Counted from the first letter of the stretch, positions 17,911-26,756 are shown. The stretch: 64,000 bases of DNA from Mycobacterium sp. E740 (GCF_001672895.1 NZ_LZKP01000215.1:1-64000); one strand, 5' to 3'. A program made the numbers and translations. The notes: generated by a model from the sequence alone, not told the origin.

Positions 17911-19710
17911 TCAGCGGGTCGCGCCGTTGACCTGCGGGGTGGAGATCATGCCCTTCTCGACGCCCCACATCAGCGCGATCGTCCGGTATTCGCCGGTGGA
18001 GATCAGGTGGACCAGCGCTTGGCGTAGCGATTCGGCGAGCCCGGACCCCTTGGCCACCGGCCAGCCGTAGGGCGACGAGTTGAACACGTCACCGGCGGCC
18101 TCGAGCGATCCCCCCGAGGTCTTGATCGCGAACCCCGTCACCGGTGAGTCCGCGGCCATCGCGTCGACCTCGCCGTTGATCAGTGCCGTGTTGAGCACGT
18201 CCTGGCTGACGTAGACGACCTTGTCGATCGGCGCCGATCCGGCGGCCACGCAATCCTTGCTCTTGCTTGGGATTTCGTCGGTCTCCTGCAGCGACCCGTA
18301 CGAGACGCCGACCCGCAGGCCGCAGCCGTTCGCCGGGGTGATGGCGGACCCGGCTCGCTGCGCCCACAGCGTGCCCGCCTGGAAGTAGGTGACGAAGTCG
18401 ACGGCCCGCTCGCGCTCTCTGGTGTCGCTGAACGACGACATGCCGACGTTGAAGTCGCCGGCGCGCACCGACGGCAGGATCGCCTCGAACGCGGTCTCGC
18501 GGTACTCCGGGACCAGACCCAGGGTTCGCGCGACCGCGTTCATGAGGTCGACGTCGAAGCCGACGATCTGACCGTTGGCGTCCTTGAATTCGTTTGGCGC
18601 ATAAGGGGTGTTGACGCCGATGATGAGCCTGCCCGTGGATCGGATCTCATCGGGAACCGTCGCCGCGATCGATTCGACCGCGCCTGGCGCGGCGGTGGGC
18701 GTGGCGGTCGTCGCTTCGACGCTGGCCGGTTTCGTATCGCTGCGGTCGACGCCGCCGCGCCATTGCAGCACACCGAAGGTGCCCAGCGTCGCGACCAGCA
18801 CCACCGACGCGGCCAGTGCTAGCGCCCTTCCGGACGGCCGCACCTGGCGCGCGGGCGTCCGGCGCGCCTGGTGCCTCGCGCTGCCGCTGCGCACCGGGGC
18901 GTTCAACGCCCGGCGCGCGGCCTCGGCGAGATCACTGGCCCGCTGGTAGCGCTTGGCCGGCTTCTTGGCCATGCCCTTGGCGATGACGTCGTCGAAAGCC
19001 GCCAACCGCGGATCGACCGCCGACGGCTTCGGCACATCCTTGGTCATGTGGCCGGCGATCTGCTGCTCGAGGCTGTCGGCGGGATATGGCCGCACGCCGG
19101 TGAGGCATTCGTAGAGCACGCACGCCAGCGCGTAGATGTCGGCGGTCGGATCGACCGGCTTGCCCTCGAAGCGTTCGGGGGCCATGTAAGCCATCGTGCC
19201 CAAGGTGCTGCCCGCGCTCGTCAAGCCTCTGTCGCCCGCGGCGCGTGCCAATCCGAAGTCGATGAGGTACACGAACTCGCGGCCGGTGAGCAGGATGTTC
19301 GACGGCTTGACATCGCGGTGGATCAGCCCCGCGGCGTGCGCGGCGTCCAGCGCCGTGGCCACCTGCTCGACGACCTTGACCGCCAGCGCCGGGTCGATCG
19401 CCTTACCGGTGTCGGTCAGGACCGTGCCGAGGTTGCGGCCCTCGATGAGGCGCATGTCGAGATAGAGGCGGCCGTCGATCTCGCCGAAACCGTGGATCGG
19501 TACGACGTGGGGGTCATTGAGTCCGGCGGCGGCCTGCGATTCGCGGCGGAAGCGCTGCTGGAACGTCTCGTCAGCGGCCATGCCGGGTGGCAGAACCTTG
19601 AGCGCGACGACGCGATCGGTCCTCGCGTCGTAGGCGCGGTAGACCTCGCCCATACCACCACGGCCGATCAGCTGCTGCAGCTGGTAGTGCCCGAATGGTG
19701 TCGCGTCCAC
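17911..19710 (-). CDS. Ser/Thr kinase fused to an extracellular amino-acid-binding (SBP family 3) sensor
   Basis: A 599-aa one-component receptor. Residues 8-270 are a Hanks-type kinase with GRGGMGEVY (17-25), VALK (Lys38), HRDVKPSN (131-138), DFG (151-153) and APE (177-179). One transmembrane helix lies at about 295-316, followed by a short Thr/Ala linker. Residues about 352-590 form a family-3 solute-binding-protein domain: GRLIIGVNTPYAPNEF, the signature GFDVDLMNAVA, FNVGMSSFSDTRERERAVDFV, LRVGVSYGSLQ and a C-terminal LISTGEYRTIALMWGVEKG. That domain normally binds polar amino acids for ABC importers, but no permease or ATPase gene is adjacent. The expected role is to couple ligand binding outside to phosphorylation inside. 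It starts at GTG 19710. Confidence 0.93.
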   Translation of the reverse strand: MDATPFGHYQLQQLIGRGGMGEVYRAYDARTDRVVALKVLPPGMAADETFQQRFRRESQAAAGLNDPHVVPIHGFGEIDGRLYLDMRLIEGRNLGTVLTDTGKAIDPALAVKVVEQVATALDAAHAAGLIHRDVKPSNILLTGREFVYLIDFGLARAAGDRGLTSAGSTLGTMAYMAPERFEGKPVDPTADIYALACVLYECLTGVRPYPADSLEQQIAGHMTKDVPKPSAVDPRLAAFDDVIAKGMAKKPAKRYQRASDLAEAARRALNAPVRSGSARHQARRTPARQVRPSGRALALAASVVLVATLGTFGVLQWRGGVDRSDTKPASVEATTATPTAAPGAVESIAATVPDEIRSTGRLIIGVNTPYAPNEFKDANGQIVGFDVDLMNAVARTLGLVPEYRETAFEAILPSVRAGDFNVGMSSFSDTRERERAVDFVTYFQAGTLWAQRAGSAITPANGCGLRVGVSYGSLQETDEIPSKSKDCVAAGSAPIDKVVYVSQDVLNTALINGEVDAMAADSPVTGFAIKTSGGSLEAAGDVFNSSPYGWPVAKGSGLAESLRQALVHLISTGEYRTIALMWGVEKGMISTPQVNGATR

Positions 19711-19842
19711 CGTCTTACTAACCCCTCGACAGCGGCCAACCCCGCCTTGGTGTGTCGATTGAAGTTACATCATGTTTGCCAGAATTCTTAAAAATCGACG
19801 GTGGCGCACGGTCAGCGGGTCGATTTACGCAGGTCAAGCCGG

Positions 19843-19848
19843 TAAAAT
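19843..19848 (+). promoter_or_regulatory. Candidate -10 box (TAAAAT) giving a leaderless transcript
   Basis: TAAAAT fits the mycobacterial TANNNT -10 and lies 6 nt before GTG 19855 of the GyrB-like gene, so transcription would begin at or next to the start codon. A weak TCGATT sits 17 nt upstream. Confidence 0.5.
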
Positions 19849-19854
19849 AGACCA

Positions 19855-21084
19855 GTGAAGCAGTTCTCTTCGGGTTGGCCCATCTGCGGTAAATGTTGTG
19901 AAGTCGCGTATTTCCCATGGCTCGGTGGCGCGCATCGCTGTGACGTCACGAGCCGAGACGACTGGCCCGATTACGACTTCTTCGAATGGGAGGACGACTC
20001 CTTCGAGAGCCGTCCATTCGATGACTTCCGCTACGAAGACGGGCTCCATCGCCTGCTGTGGGATGTGATCGCACATTCTGCCGAAGTTGCCGCGAGCGCC
20101 GTTTCGGTGACCTTGCGCGCCGATGGCGGCGTCGAAGTGAGCCACGACGGTCGAGATCCGAACCTCGACGGTGCGATCGCCGCACTCCAGGACAACTTCC
20201 TGTCGGAACTGGCCTGCAGAACCGCCTTTCCGGATCTCGCCGCCGCTTACGTCGAAGAGCCGTCGGAACGGAATTCGCTTCCCGCTCGGCTCGACATCGA
20301 GATCCACCGTGACGGCTTCATCTGGTTCCAGCGTTACGATTGCGGCGTTGCCCGCCTCGTCGAATGCCGAGGTGCGACCACCAAGACAGGCGTGACCGTG
20401 CGGTGCTGGCCCGAATCGCTGGTGTGCGAGATGACGGACGGCGATGCCGGTGCGGCGCTGAAGCGGCTGCAGCGGATGGCTTTCCTGCGCGAGGGGCTGA
20501 CCATCGATGTCGTCGACGACCGGCGAACCCGACCTGCCAGATCCCGCACGTTCTGCTATCCCGGCGGCTTGGTGGATTACTGCAGATTCCTCACCCGCAT
20601 ATCGATGCCGTTGCACGACAACGTCATTCAGTTGTCGGGCCGACGACGCGGTTTCGCCGTCGAGATCGCGATGCGGTGGACCACCGGTTACAGCCCGACG
20701 ATCCAGGTGTTCGACACTTTCTCGGGTTCGCCCCGACCCAGTGCGCACGAGGAGGCAATCGCGCATGCGGTGACGGCGACGGTGGCCGGCCCGGTCAAGC
20801 AACACGTCGCCGACCGCATCCCGCTACCTGCCGCCGTACCCGATCTGACGACGCGCGACATCGCGGAAGGGTTGACGGCGGTGGTCAACGTGAGGCATCG
20901 GGCGTCGCCGCCGGAGGACGAGCGCCCGAGCCCGGAGGTGGTGTCGATCATCTACACGCTCTGCCATCGCCATCTGGCTGGCTGGCTGGACGCCAACCCG
21001 CGAGCGGCCGACCTCATCGCCGACAAGGCGATCGCGGGGCACCACTATGCGCGCATGCCGAGACGGAGCTTCTGCCGGGGATGA
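19855..21084 (+). CDS. Degenerate GyrB N-terminal paralogue lacking ATP site and TOPRIM
   Basis: A 409-aa protein that aligns through most of its length with the ATPase and transducer part of mycobacterial GyrB: GLHRLLWDVIAHSAEVAA (GyrB GLHHLIWEVVDNAVDEA), DGGVEVSHDGR, TKTGVTVRCWPE, LQRMAFLREGLTIDVVDDR, SRTFCYPGGLVDY, VEIAMRWTTGYSPTIQVF, LTTRDIAEGLTAVVNV and GWLDANPRAADLIADKA. It ends just before where TOPRIM would start. The catalytic features are gone: the Mg/ATP Asn is His (AHSAE for DNAVDE), DDGRGIP is reduced to HDGRDP, the GGLHGVG lid is absent, and so is the transducer QTKTKLGN Lys. The first 55 residues (Cys-rich, then acidic) are unlike gyrase. It probably has a non-catalytic role such as binding gyrase. 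Confidence 0.85.
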   Translation: MKQFSSGWPICGKCCEVAYFPWLGGAHRCDVTSRDDWPDYDFFEWEDDSFESRPFDDFRYEDGLHRLLWDVIAHSAEVAASAVSVTLRADGGVEVSHDGRDPNLDGAIAALQDNFLSELACRTAFPDLAAAYVEEPSERNSLPARLDIEIHRDGFIWFQRYDCGVARLVECRGATTKTGVTVRCWPESLVCEMTDGDAGAALKRLQRMAFLREGLTIDVVDDRRTRPARSRTFCYPGGLVDYCRFLTRISMPLHDNVIQLSGRRRGFAVEIAMRWTTGYSPTIQVFDTFSGSPRPSAHEEAIAHAVTATVAGPVKQHVADRIPLPAAVPDLTTRDIAEGLTAVVNVRHRASPPEDERPSPEVVSIIYTLCHRHLAGWLDANPRAADLIADKAIAGHHYARMPRRSFCRG

Positions 21085-21101
21085 GGTCGCTCGCGGGTGA
21101 T

Positions 21102-21130
21102 GCGGTCGCTCGCAGCCCGCGAGCGACCGC
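21102..21130 (+). terminator. 12-bp perfect hairpin downstream of the GyrB-like gene
   Basis: GCGGTCGCTCGC (21102-21113) and its exact complement (21119-21130) flank a 5-nt loop and are followed by AAATTG rather than a T run. It lies 18 bp after the stop, so a terminator is likely. The GGTCGCTCGC core occurs again at 21085 and near 21169, so it might instead be a binding-site cluster. Confidence 0.55.
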
Positions 21131-21284
21131 AAATTGCTGCTCCGGCGCGGCGTGTCGTGTGCAAACACGGTCGCTCGCGCCAAGGGGGAGGCAGCTCGCA
21201 CCAGAGGGGGCCAAAGGGTGTGCTTGCAGGGAGTTCCGGTGAACTCCATGTTTGAGGGTGGCCGGTCGTGGTAAAAGCTCCGGC

Positions 21285-21830
21285 ATGATGATCAACATCA
21301 AGAAGGTCTCACCGCTACTGGTGGCCGGCGCGGCTGCGGCCGCGATCGCTGCTGCGCCTGCCGGCTTCGCTTCGCCGTCGTTCGTCCCGGCCGGCGGCCC
21401 GTCGGGCTGCGTCGACCCCGCCGGCACCGGCTGCGGGGCCCCGGCTCCCGCTCCCGCACCCGCACCCGCCGCCGTGCCGGGGGCGTGGACGCCGCCGCCC
21501 GCCGGTGCTCCTGCCGCGGCCGGCGCGGTGCCGGGCGGACCCGCCGGAGTGGCCGGGCCGCAAGGTGCCACCGGCGCCGTCCCCGGCGGACCCGCGGGCA
21601 CGGCCGGACCGCAGGGCGCCGCAGGCACCATCCCGGGCGGGCCCGGCGGTATGGCCGGACCGCAAGGCGCGGCAGGCTCGATCCCGGGTGGACCGGGTGG
21701 TGCGGCGGGGCCGCAGGGCGCCACCGGAGCCATCCCCGGTGGACCGTCGGGAACCGCCGGACCGCAAGGCGCCGCCGGGTGCGTTCCGGGCGTCGGCTGC
21801 GGCAGCGTGCCGGCCACCGACATCCCCTGA
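21285..21830 (+). CDS. Secreted collagen-like Gly/Pro/Ala-rich protein
   Basis: A 181-aa exported protein. The signal peptide [29 protein letters not shown] precedes a short region with cysteine pairs ([13 protein letters not shown]), an Ala-Pro repeat, then five 17-residue GGP-x-G-x-AGPQGA-x-G units and a Cys-containing end (GCVPGVGCG). The Gly-x-x periodicity recalls collagen-like bacterial surface proteins, though it is not a strict Gly-x-y triplet. The start is ATG 21285 (or the adjacent ATG 21288); the frame opens 11 codons earlier at a GTG, which would spoil the signal peptide. It is convergent with the P450 gene. Function unknown. Confidence 0.75.
   Translation: MMINIKKVSPLLVAGAAAAAIAAAPAGFASPSFVPAGGPSGCVDPAGTGCGAPAPAPAPAPAAVPGAWTPPPAGAPAAAGAVPGGPAGVAGPQGATGAVPGGPAGTAGPQGAAGTIPGGPGGMAGPQGAAGSIPGGPGGAAGPQGATGAIPGGPSGTAGPQGAAGCVPGVGCGSVPATDIP
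21525..21779 (+). repeat. Five tandem 51-bp coding repeats
   Basis: Five in-frame 17-codon units of pattern x-[VI]PGGP-x-G-x-AGPQGA-x-G encode residues 92-176 of the open frame. Unit-to-unit changes are few and mostly at the same positions, consistent with slippage or unequal crossing-over. Confidence 0.85.
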
Positions 21831-21836
21831 GCGGTC

Positions 21837-23198
21837 CTACGTCGACGATGACGTGTCGGCGGTGGTGGGTCTGGCCTCGACCTGACCCGCTGCCGTCGAG
21901 CCCGCAATCTTCTTCGCCGCCACGGTAATTCGCGCGCCGCGATGCGGTGTCATGATCACGTGCTTGAGTTTCTGGCGCTCGCCTGCCGCGGTCGTCGTCG
22001 CCAACTCGACCCGTCGCAGCACCTCGCCGAGCACCACGCGCATCTCCACCATCGCGAATCCCGCACCGAGACAACGCCGATTGCCGCCGCCGAACGGCAG
22101 CCAGGTCGTCGGGCTCAGCGTCGCGCCGACCATCCGGTCGGGGTCGAAGCGGTCGGGCTCGGGATAGATGCCGGCGGTCTCGTGCACCAGCGTGATGCTC
22201 GGAACCACCATCACGCCGGCCGGCAACCGATACCCGGCGACGTCGGTGGGCTCGGTCAGGATCCGGCCCACATCGGGCACCACCGGACGGATGCGCAGCG
22301 TCTCCTTGGCGATCGCGTCGAGATACTCGTCGTCACCGGATCCGGCCGCGCGCACCGCTTTTGCGAGCACCTCCGGATGTCGGGTCATCCGCTCCAGCGC
22401 CCACGACAGCGCCGTGGCAGTCGTATCGTGCCCGGCCACCAACAGCGTCATCAACTGGTCGCGCAGTTCGCGGTCGCCCATGCCGGCCTGCACGAGCATG
22501 GCCAGCGCGTCCGAGCGGTCGGCCAGGTTCGGGTCGGCGCGACGCTCGGCGATCTCCGCATCAAGCAGCCGGTCGGCCTCGGCCATGTTGCGTCGCAACC
22601 GCCGCCACAAGCGGTGCTCGAGCAACTTCGGCTTCGCGATGGCCAGCGACGCCCACGGCCCCACTTTCAACAGCCGAGGCATCACCTCGCGCAGCGCCGC
22701 CAGCCGCGCCGGGTCACTGGCGCCGATCACCGTCCGCAAGATCACCTCGAGCGTGATCTCCGACATCTTCGGCGCGACCGCGAACGGCTTACCGACGGGC
22801 CAGCCGGCGATGTTCTGCGCGGCGATCTCGGCCATCACTTCCGCCTGCCGCGCGACGGCGTCGCGGTGGAACGGCGCCATCATCAGCCGTCGGCGTTCGC
22901 GGTGCGCGTCATCGTCGATGACCAACACCGAGCTGTCGCCGAGCAGACCGGCCAGCATCGCGTTCGCCTCTCCCGCGTGGAAGACCCGCGGGTCGCCGGC
23001 GAACACCGTCTTGATGTCGGCGGGGTCGCCGAGGTAGACCATCGGGCCGGTCATGGGATTGGTCAGCGTGAAGACGTCGCCGTAGCGGCGCCGGCACATC
23101 GACACGATCGGCGACCACCACCGCATCATCAGCAACAGCATCACGAGCGAGGGAAGCCGGGGGCCCGGCGGCAGTGCCGACCCCGCTGTTGTACTCAT
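21837..23198 (-). CDS. Cytochrome P450
   Basis: A 453-aa haem monooxygenase. The I-helix AGHDTTATALSWALE, K-helix ETLRIRP (ExxR), PERF-type YPEPDRFDPDRM and Cys-loop FGGGNRRCLGAGFA are all present, so it should be active given a ferredoxin and reductase, which are not encoded nearby. The start ATG 23198 lies 7 nt after a TACCGT -10 box, suggesting a leaderless mRNA. The frame continues far upstream (to 23855), but that part is antisense to the divergent membrane-protein gene and codes for an Arg/Asp/Gln-rich shadow. The overall pattern resembles mycobacterial CYP138/CYP136-like enzymes; substrate unknown. Confidence 0.93.
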   Translation of the reverse strand: MSTTAGSALPPGPRLPSLVMLLLMMRWWSPIVSMCRRRYGDVFTLTNPMTGPMVYLGDPADIKTVFAGDPRVFHAGEANAMLAGLLGDSSVLVIDDDAHRERRRLMMAPFHRDAVARQAEVMAEIAAQNIAGWPVGKPFAVAPKMSEITLEVILRTVIGASDPARLAALREVMPRLLKVGPWASLAIAKPKLLEHRLWRRLRRNMAEADRLLDAEIAERRADPNLADRSDALAMLVQAGMGDRELRDQLMTLLVAGHDTTATALSWALERMTRHPEVLAKAVRAAGSGDDEYLDAIAKETLRIRPVVPDVGRILTEPTDVAGYRLPAGVMVVPSITLVHETAGIYPEPDRFDPDRMVGATLSPTTWLPFGGGNRRCLGAGFAMVEMRVVLGEVLRRVELATTTAAGERQKLKHVIMTPHRGARITVAAKKIAGSTAAGQVEARPTTADTSSST

Positions 23199-23205
23199 GC
23201 CTAAT

Positions 23206-23211
23206 ACGGTA
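23206..23211 (-). promoter_or_regulatory. Candidate -10 box (TACCGT) of the P450 gene
   Basis: TACCGT (minus strand) matches TANNNT and ends 7 nt before ATG 23198, consistent with leaderless transcription. Confidence 0.45.
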
Positions 23212-23315
23212 CGTCCGCGACGCGGTCGGCGGAATAGCTCCATTGCAGCAGACTGCGGATAAGTTGTCGGCGGGTCGCTACCGACCTGACCACCAATCCG
23301 GAAGATCGTGGACAC

Positions 23316-25691
23316 ATGCGCGTCGACGGGCGGGACATCACCGTCTCGGGCAGCCTGCTGCAGCCACTGACGAGGCGGACCAACGACATCGTCCGCGTCG
23401 TGCTGGCCGCGCTGTTCCTCGTGGTCGTCGTCACCAGCTCGCTGATCACCCGCAACGAGTGGGTCGCGCTCGAACGCTCGATCTCCGAGATCGTCGCGGT
23501 GCTGACCCCGACGCAGGCGGACCTGGTCTACCTCGCCTACGGCATCGCGATCGTCGCCCAGCCGTTCGTCATCCTGGTCAGCTTGATCCTCTCGCGGCAG
23601 TGGAAGCTGCTCGGCGCCTACGCGGCGGCCGCCGTCATCGCCGGGTCGCTGCTGTCGATCAGCGGCTTCGGCCTGACGGCCCCACGCTGGCACTTCGACC
23701 TGTCGGACCGACTCGACTCGTTCGCCTCCCAGTTCGTCGACGACCCGCGCTGGATCGCGATGCTCGCCGCGGTGCTCACCGTGTCCGGGCCGTGGCTGCC
23801 GACCCGGTGGCGGCGCTGGTGGTGGGGACTGCTGCTGGCGTTCGTGCCGATCCACCTGATGATCAGCGCGGTGGTGCCGGCCCGCTCGCTGCTGGGGCTC
23901 GCGGTCGGCTGGTTCGTCGGAGCCCTGGTGGTTCTCGTCGTGGGCACACCCGGGCTGGAAGTCCCGCTCGACGGCGCCGTGCGCGCGATGGCCCGTCGCG
24001 GTTGCGTCGTGTCCGGCATGCGGGTGCTACGCCCGGCGGGCGCCGGCCCGCTGGTGCTGACGGCCACCTGCGAGGAACAGCAGTCGACGGCGGTGATGGA
24101 GCTCTACGGTCCGCACCAACGCGGCGGCGGCGTGCTGCTGCAGTTGTGGCGCAAGCTCCGGTTCCGCGACCGGGAGACCGCGCCGCTGCACGCGTCGATG
24201 CGCCGCCTCGTCGAGCACCGTGCGCTGATGGCCATCGCGATCGGTGAACTCAAGGTCGCGAACACGTCGACGATCGCCGTGGCCGCACTCGACCGGGGCT
24301 GGACGTTGTACGCGCACACCCCGCCCCGCGGACTGCCGATCAGCGCGTGCGTGGAGTCGATATCCGTTGGGCGCGTGTGGGAGTCGCTGCGCGAACTGCA
24401 CGACTGCCAGATCTCGCACGGCGACCTGCGCGGCAGCGAGATCACCGTCGACGACGACACGGTGTTGTTCGGCGGGTTCGACAACGCCGAGTACGGCGCC
24501 ACCGACGCCCAGTTGCGCACCGACATCGCCCAGTTGCTGGTGACGACGACGCACCTCTACGACGCGAACTCGGCGGTGCGCGCGGCGATCGACGCGTTCG
24601 GCAAGGACATCGTGCTGACCGCATCGCGGCGCTTGACGCCGGCCGCGATGCCGCCGGGCATCCGGCACTCGGTGACCGATCCCAAAGCCGTGATCTCCGC
24701 CGCGCGCGACGAGGTCAAGCGCCAGACCCGCGTCGACGAGATCCGCCCCGAGACGGTCACCCGGTTCACCCGGGGGCAGGTCATCCAGCTGGTACTGCTC
24801 GCCGCGCTCGTCTATGTCGCGTATCCCTTCCTCAGCTCGGTGCCCACCTTCATCACCGAACTGCGCACCGCGAACTGGTGGTGGGCGGTGCTCGGGCTGG
24901 CCGCGTCGAGTCTGACGTATCTCGGTGCGGCAGCGGCACTTTGGGCCTGCGCGGACGGCCTGGTCACGTTGTGGGGGCTGGTTGTCATGCAAGTGGCGAA
25001 CAAGTTCGCCGCCACGACGACGCCCGCGGGAGTCGGCGGCCTCGCACTGTCGGCCCGCTACCTGCAGAAGAGCGGGGTCAGCCCGATGCGCGCCACCACC
25101 GCCGTCGCACTGCAGCAGTCGGTTCAGGTCATCACCCACCTCGGCCTGCTCATCTTCTTCTCGACGGCGGCGGGCGTGTCGGCCGACCTGGCCCGCTTCG
25201 TTCCGAACGCCACGCTGCTGTACCTGATCGGTGGCGTGCTGCTCGGGCTGATCGGCACGTTCCTGTTGGTGCCGAAGTTGCGGCGGTGGCTGGCGACGGC
25301 CGTGCGGCCGCGGTTGCAGGAAGTGCTCGGCCACCTCGTCGCGCTGGCCCGTGAGCCTCGGCGGCTGGCGGTGATCATGGCGGGTTGTGCCGCGACGACC
25401 CTCGGTAACGCGTTCGCGCTGTGGGCCGCGATCGAGGCGTTCGGCGGCAACACGTCGTTCATCACGGTCACGGTCGTGACGATGGTCGGGGGCACATTGG
25501 CCTCGGCGGCGCCGACCCCTGGCGGCATCGGCGCGGTGGAGGCGGCGCTGATCGGCGGATTGGCGGCGTTCGGCATGGCCGCCTCAGTGGCTGTGCCCTC
25601 GGTGTTGCTCTACCGGGTGCTGACGACCTGGCTGCCGGTGTTCGCCGGCTGGCAGGTCATGCGGTGGATGACCAGGAACTCGAAAATTTAG
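23316..25691 (+). CDS. Multidomain membrane protein: N-terminal TM block, kinase-like domain, MprF/LPG-synthase-type TM domain
   Basis: A 791-aa protein in three parts. Residues 1-215 contain about six membrane helices with PAP2-like spacing. Residues about 255-460 are a soluble domain with a degraded kinase look: LRELHDCQISHGDLRGSEI resembles the catalytic loop H-G-D-L and VLFGGFDNAEYG the metal-binding loop, as in RIO/ABC1-type atypical kinases. Residues 490-790 form the LPG_synthase_TM (UPF0104) flippase-like domain ending in the hallmark TPGGIGAVEAALIGGLAAFG. The aminoacyl-transferase domain of true MprF is absent. A role in moving or modifying envelope lipids is inferred. It starts at ATG 23316, divergent from the P450. 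Confidence 0.85.
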   Translation: MRVDGRDITVSGSLLQPLTRRTNDIVRVVLAALFLVVVVTSSLITRNEWVALERSISEIVAVLTPTQADLVYLAYGIAIVAQPFVILVSLILSRQWKLLGAYAAAAVIAGSLLSISGFGLTAPRWHFDLSDRLDSFASQFVDDPRWIAMLAAVLTVSGPWLPTRWRRWWWGLLLAFVPIHLMISAVVPARSLLGLAVGWFVGALVVLVVGTPGLEVPLDGAVRAMARRGCVVSGMRVLRPAGAGPLVLTATCEEQQSTAVMELYGPHQRGGGVLLQLWRKLRFRDRETAPLHASMRRLVEHRALMAIAIGELKVANTSTIAVAALDRGWTLYAHTPPRGLPISACVESISVGRVWESLRELHDCQISHGDLRGSEITVDDDTVLFGGFDNAEYGATDAQLRTDIAQLLVTTTHLYDANSAVRAAIDAFGKDIVLTASRRLTPAAMPPGIRHSVTDPKAVISAARDEVKRQTRVDEIRPETVTRFTRGQVIQLVLLAALVYVAYPFLSSVPTFITELRTANWWWAVLGLAASSLTYLGAAAALWACADGLVTLWGLVVMQVANKFAATTTPAGVGGLALSARYLQKSGVSPMRATTAVALQQSVQVITHLGLLIFFSTAAGVSADLARFVPNATLLYLIGGVLLGLIGTFLLVPKLRRWLATAVRPRLQEVLGHLVALAREPRRLAVIMAGCAATTLGNAFALWAAIEAFGGNTSFITVTVVTMVGGTLASAAPTPGGIGAVEAALIGGLAAFGMAASVAVPSVLLYRVLTTWLPVFAGWQVMRWMTRNSKI

Positions 25692-25811
25692 GGCCATGTC
25701 GGGCGGGCACTGATGCCGATAGGCCGACGGCGGGAGGTAATGTCGTCACATCGTGTCGAAGAACCTGCGCGATATCCGAATAACGACCCCGATATGTACT
25801 AAGGGCGAACC

Positions 25812-26756
25812 GTGACAGAAACGACAGAAGCACAGCAGAGCTCGGCACCGCAGGCGCAGTCGAAGTGGCTGTCCAAATCCGCCTCGGAGACCCGCGGCTC
25901 GGACAAGGACGAAGTCCAGTTCCATTACGACATCTCCAACGACTTCTTCAAGCTGTGGCAGGACCCGACCCAGACCTACAGCTGCGCCTACTTCGAGCGC
26001 GACGATTTCACGCTCGAGCAGGCGCAGCGGGCCAAGGTCGACCTGTCGCTGAGCAAGCTGGGCCTGCAGCCCGGAATGACGCTGCTGGACATCGGCTGCG
26101 GCTGGGGTTCGACCATCGCGCGTGCAGTGGAGAAGTACGACGTCAACGTCATCGGCCTGACGCTGTCGGAGAACCAGAAGCAGCACATCGAGGACAACCA
26201 GTTCCCCCGCCTCAAGAGCGACCGGAAGATGGAAGTCAGGCTGCAGCCGTGGGAGGAGTTCGAGGGCCGGGTCGACCGGATCGTGTCGATCGGCGCGTTC
26301 GAGCACTTCGGCTTCAACAAGTACGACGACTACTTCAAGAAGACGTTCAGCTGGCTGCCCGACGACGGCGTGATGATGCTACACACGATCATCATTCCCG
26401 AGGACGAGGAGATCAAGGCCAAGGGCCTGCCGCTGACCATGTCGCGGGTGCGCTTCATCAAGTTCATCATGGACGAGATCTACCCCGGTGGGCGTTTGCC
26501 GCTGGCGTCGATGGTGCGGGAGCACGCAAACAAGGCCGGCTACACCGTCACCCGCGAACAGCACCTGCAGCCGCACTACGTCAAGACGCTCGATACCTGG
26601 GCAGCCAACCTCGAGGCGAAGAAGGACGAGGCGATCGCGATCACGTCGGAACAGATTTACGAGCGCTTCCGCAAATACCTGACCGGCTGCGCTGATCTTT
26701 TCCGGCAGGGCTACACCGATGTCGCGCAGTTCACGTGCGAAAAGGCGCCCGCTTAG
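25812..26756 (+). CDS. Mycolic acid methyltransferase / cyclopropane synthase family (paralogue 1)
   Basis: A 314-aa SAM-dependent enzyme of the CmaA/MmaA/PcaA/UmaA group that modifies double bonds of meromycolate chains on carrier protein. Motifs are VQFHYDISNDFFKLWQDPTQTYSCAYFE, the SAM site LLDIGCGWGS, GLTLSENQ, the active-site IGAFEHFG and the C-terminal YLTGCADLFRQGYTDVAQFT. The 32-residue polar extension before the conserved start is longer than usual. It begins at GTG 25812. It is followed 82 bp later by a second copy, a tandem duplication. Whether it makes a cyclopropane, methyl branch or oxygenated product cannot be told. Confidence 0.94.
   Translation: MTETTEAQQSSAPQAQSKWLSKSASETRGSDKDEVQFHYDISNDFFKLWQDPTQTYSCAYFERDDFTLEQAQRAKVDLSLSKLGLQPGMTLLDIGCGWGSTIARAVEKYDVNVIGLTLSENQKQHIEDNQFPRLKSDRKMEVRLQPWEEFEGRVDRIVSIGAFEHFGFNKYDDYFKKTFSWLPDDGVMMLHTIIIPEDEEIKAKGLPLTMSRVRFIKFIMDEIYPGGRLPLASMVREHANKAGYTVTREQHLQPHYVKTLDTWAANLEAKKDEAIAITSEQIYERFRKYLTGCADLFRQGYTDVAQFTCEKAPA

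Noticed and set aside
21525..21779. CRISPR-like array
   Set aside because: The units are contiguous in-frame coding repeats with no spacers.
23199..23855. 219-residue N-terminal extension of the P450
   Set aside because: Antisense to the membrane-protein gene, composition unlike P450s, and a standard P450 N-terminus begins at ATG 23198.
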